Assembly: GCA_050287105.1 (NCBI GenBank)
Contig: JBNKBG010000031.1
Coordinates: 1-24,975, forward strand
Length of the DNA stretch: 24,975 nucleotides
Reading direction: 5' to 3'
DNA from: JAPHTQ01 sp050287105
Lineage (GTDB): Bacteria > Pseudomonadota > Gammaproteobacteria > Thiohalomonadales > Thiohalomonadaceae
Below, piece after piece: positions 23,858-24,975 of the stretch. A program made the translations under genes and the position numbers. Positions within the stretch are counted from its first letter, which is position 1; each line of letters begins with the position of its first letter. Below the pieces are notes generated by a model. It was not told the DNA's origin and did not search any database. It saw only the letters and a list, made by a program, of their open reading frames with translations.

Positions 23858-24975
23858 ATGACCCTCAAATACACCGGCAAAAATTCCGCAAAACTTGTGC
23901 AGGCATTGGCTGAGCGCATCCTCTATCTCGATGGCGCCACCGGCACCATGCTGCAGGGCTACAAACTGCAGGAGGCGGATTTTCGTGGCGAGCGCTTTGC
24001 CGACTGGCCGGTGGACCTCAAGGGCAATAACGATCTGCTGGCGCTGACCCGCCCCGACATCGTTACCGCCATCCACAAGGCTTACCTTGATGTCGGCTCC
24101 GACATCATCGAAACCAACTCCTTTAACGCCAACGCCATCTCGATGAAGAACTACCAGATGGAAGCGCTGGCCTATGAGATGAACGTCGAAGCGGCACGCC
24201 TTGCCCGTGCCGCCGCCGATGCGGCCGAAGCGCAAACCCCAAACAAGCCACGCTTTGTCGCCGGGGTCATCGGCCCGACCGATCGCACCGCCTCTATCTC
24301 GCCGGATGTGAACAACCCCGGCTATCGCGCCATCACCTTCGATGTCCTGGTGGAGGCGTACAAAGTCGCCGCACGCGGTCTGATCGCGGGCGGTGCCGAC
24401 ATCATCATGCTGGAAACAATCTTCGATACCCTCAACGCCAAGGCGGGTGTCTTCGCCGTCGAGACGGTGTTTGAAGAGGACGGTGTGCGCCTGCCGGTGA
24501 TGATCTCCGGCACCATCACCGACGCCTCCGGCCGCACCCTCACTGGTCAGGTGACCGAAGCGTTCTACAACTCCCTCAGCCACGCGCAGCCGATCTCCAT
24601 CGGCCTTAACTGCGCCCTCGGTGCGAAAGAGCTGCGCCAGTATGTGGAAGAGATGTCGCGCATCGCCTGCTGCCATGTTTCGGCTCACCCCAACGCGGGC
24701 CTGCCCAACGAGTTCGGCGGCTACGATGAAACGCCGAAGGCGATGGCCGATGAACTGGCCTCCTGGGCCAAAGACGGTTTCCTCAACATCATCGGCGGCT
24801 GCTGCGGCACCGGGCCGGATCACATTCGCGCCATCGTCGAAGCCGTTTCCAAACATCCGCCGCGCAAAATCCCGCAAATCGCCCCCGAATGTCGTCTCTC
24901 CGGACTGGAACCGTTCAACATTGGGCCCGACTCGCTGTTTGTGAATGTCGGTGAGCGCGCCAACGTCACCGGCAG
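23858..24975 (+). CDS. metH: Cobalamin-dependent methionine synthase, 3' end beyond window
   Basis: MetH transfers a methyl group from 5-methyltetrahydrofolate through cobalamin to homocysteine, giving methionine and tetrahydrofolate. The 372 visible codons cover the N-terminal homocysteine-binding barrel (about 5-330): ILYLDGATGTMLQGYKL at the start, DIIETNSFNAN, GVIGPTDRTASISPDV, LETIFDTLNAKAG, zinc-binding cysteine in IGLNCALGAKEL and the paired zinc cysteines in IIGGCCGTGPDHI. The last residues, SLFVNVGERANVTG, open the folate-binding domain. The full family length is about 1200 residues, so the pterin, cobalamin and activation domains lie outside. ATG at 23858 follows AAGAAG. It is divergent from the M48-like gene. 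I saw no SAH or cobalamin riboswitch in the short leader. Confidence 0.95.
   Translation, partial: MTLKYTGKNSAKLVQALAERILYLDGATGTMLQGYKLQEADFRGERFADWPVDLKGNNDLLALTRPDIVTAIHKAYLDVGSDIIETNSFNANAISMKNYQMEALAYEMNVEAARLARAAADAAEAQTPNKPRFVAGVIGPTDRTASISPDVNNPGYRAITFDVLVEAYKVAARGLIAGGADIIMLETIFDTLNAKAGVFAVETVFEEDGVRLPVMISGTITDASGRTLTGQVTEAFYNSLSHAQPISIGLNCALGAKELRQYVEEMSRIACCHVSAHPNAGLPNEFGGYDETPKAMADELASWAKDGFLNIIGGCCGTGPDHIRAIVEAVSKHPPRKIPQIAPECRLSGLEPFNIGPDSLFVNVGERANVTG

Noticed and set aside
23834..24877. 347-codon open frame on the minus strand at the window end
   Set aside because: The plus strand encodes a textbook MetH N-terminus over the same bases, so this is an antisense shadow.

Overview
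The window (about 25 kb, GC-rich, almost entirely coding) looks like chromosomal DNA of a free-living gammaproteobacterium. The start of the window shows the order SPOR-protein end, gltB, gltD, hemE, which is the arrangement known from Pseudomonas and many other Gammaproteobacteria. nudE/yrfG, qmcA/nfeD-type pairs, an LpxL/HtrB-type acyltransferase and cobalamin-dependent metH fit the same class. Ergothioneine genes and a rhodanese would suit a sulfur-metabolising Chromatiales-like lineage, but I cannot name a genus from the sequence alone.

Layout. 1-7600: end of a probable SPOR/DamX-like gene, then glutamate synthase large and small subunits (gltB, gltD) and uroporphyrinogen decarboxylase (hemE), closed by a Rho-independent terminator. 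Two copies of an unusual long palindromic element sit on either side of gltD. 7612-13167: a cyclic-di-GMP block of a membrane diguanylate cyclase (minus strand), a response regulator whose GGDEF domain is degenerate but keeps its inhibitory-site motif, a substrate-binding-type lipoprotein, and a membrane GGDEF-EAL protein two to four bases downstream of it. 13226-15353: cysQ and nudE (minus strand, overlapping) divergent from yrfG. 15359-16986: an LpxL-type acyltransferase coupled to a TtcA-family PP-loop tRNA thiolation protein (minus strand). 17067-18445: SPFH/stomatin protein with its NfeD partner. 18495-21251: single-domain rhodanese, then egtB-egtD with an ATGA overlap. 21346-23691: a large membrane protein carrying an apparently dead M48 peptidase domain (minus strand). 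23858-end: start of metH.

How the genes work together. gltBD assimilates ammonia into glutamate, and glutamate feeds the C5 tetrapyrrole route that HemE serves. egtD makes hercynine from histidine and SAM and EgtB adds sulfur; the absence of egtA, egtC and egtE and the EgtB sequence features suggest the short, cysteine-using version. MetH regenerates methionine for SAM. The most interesting parts are the lipoprotein/GGDEF-EAL pair, which resembles in layout the NspS-MbaA ligand-sensing c-di-GMP system but with a different binding-protein family, the degenerate signalling domains beside it, the rhodanese-egtBD neighbourhood, and the degenerate M48 protein.

No tRNA, rRNA, CRISPR array, transposase or phage gene was seen. 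No stretch longer than 300 bases lacks a gene; the largest gaps are 57-275, 8776-8994, 6283-6473 and 23692-23857.
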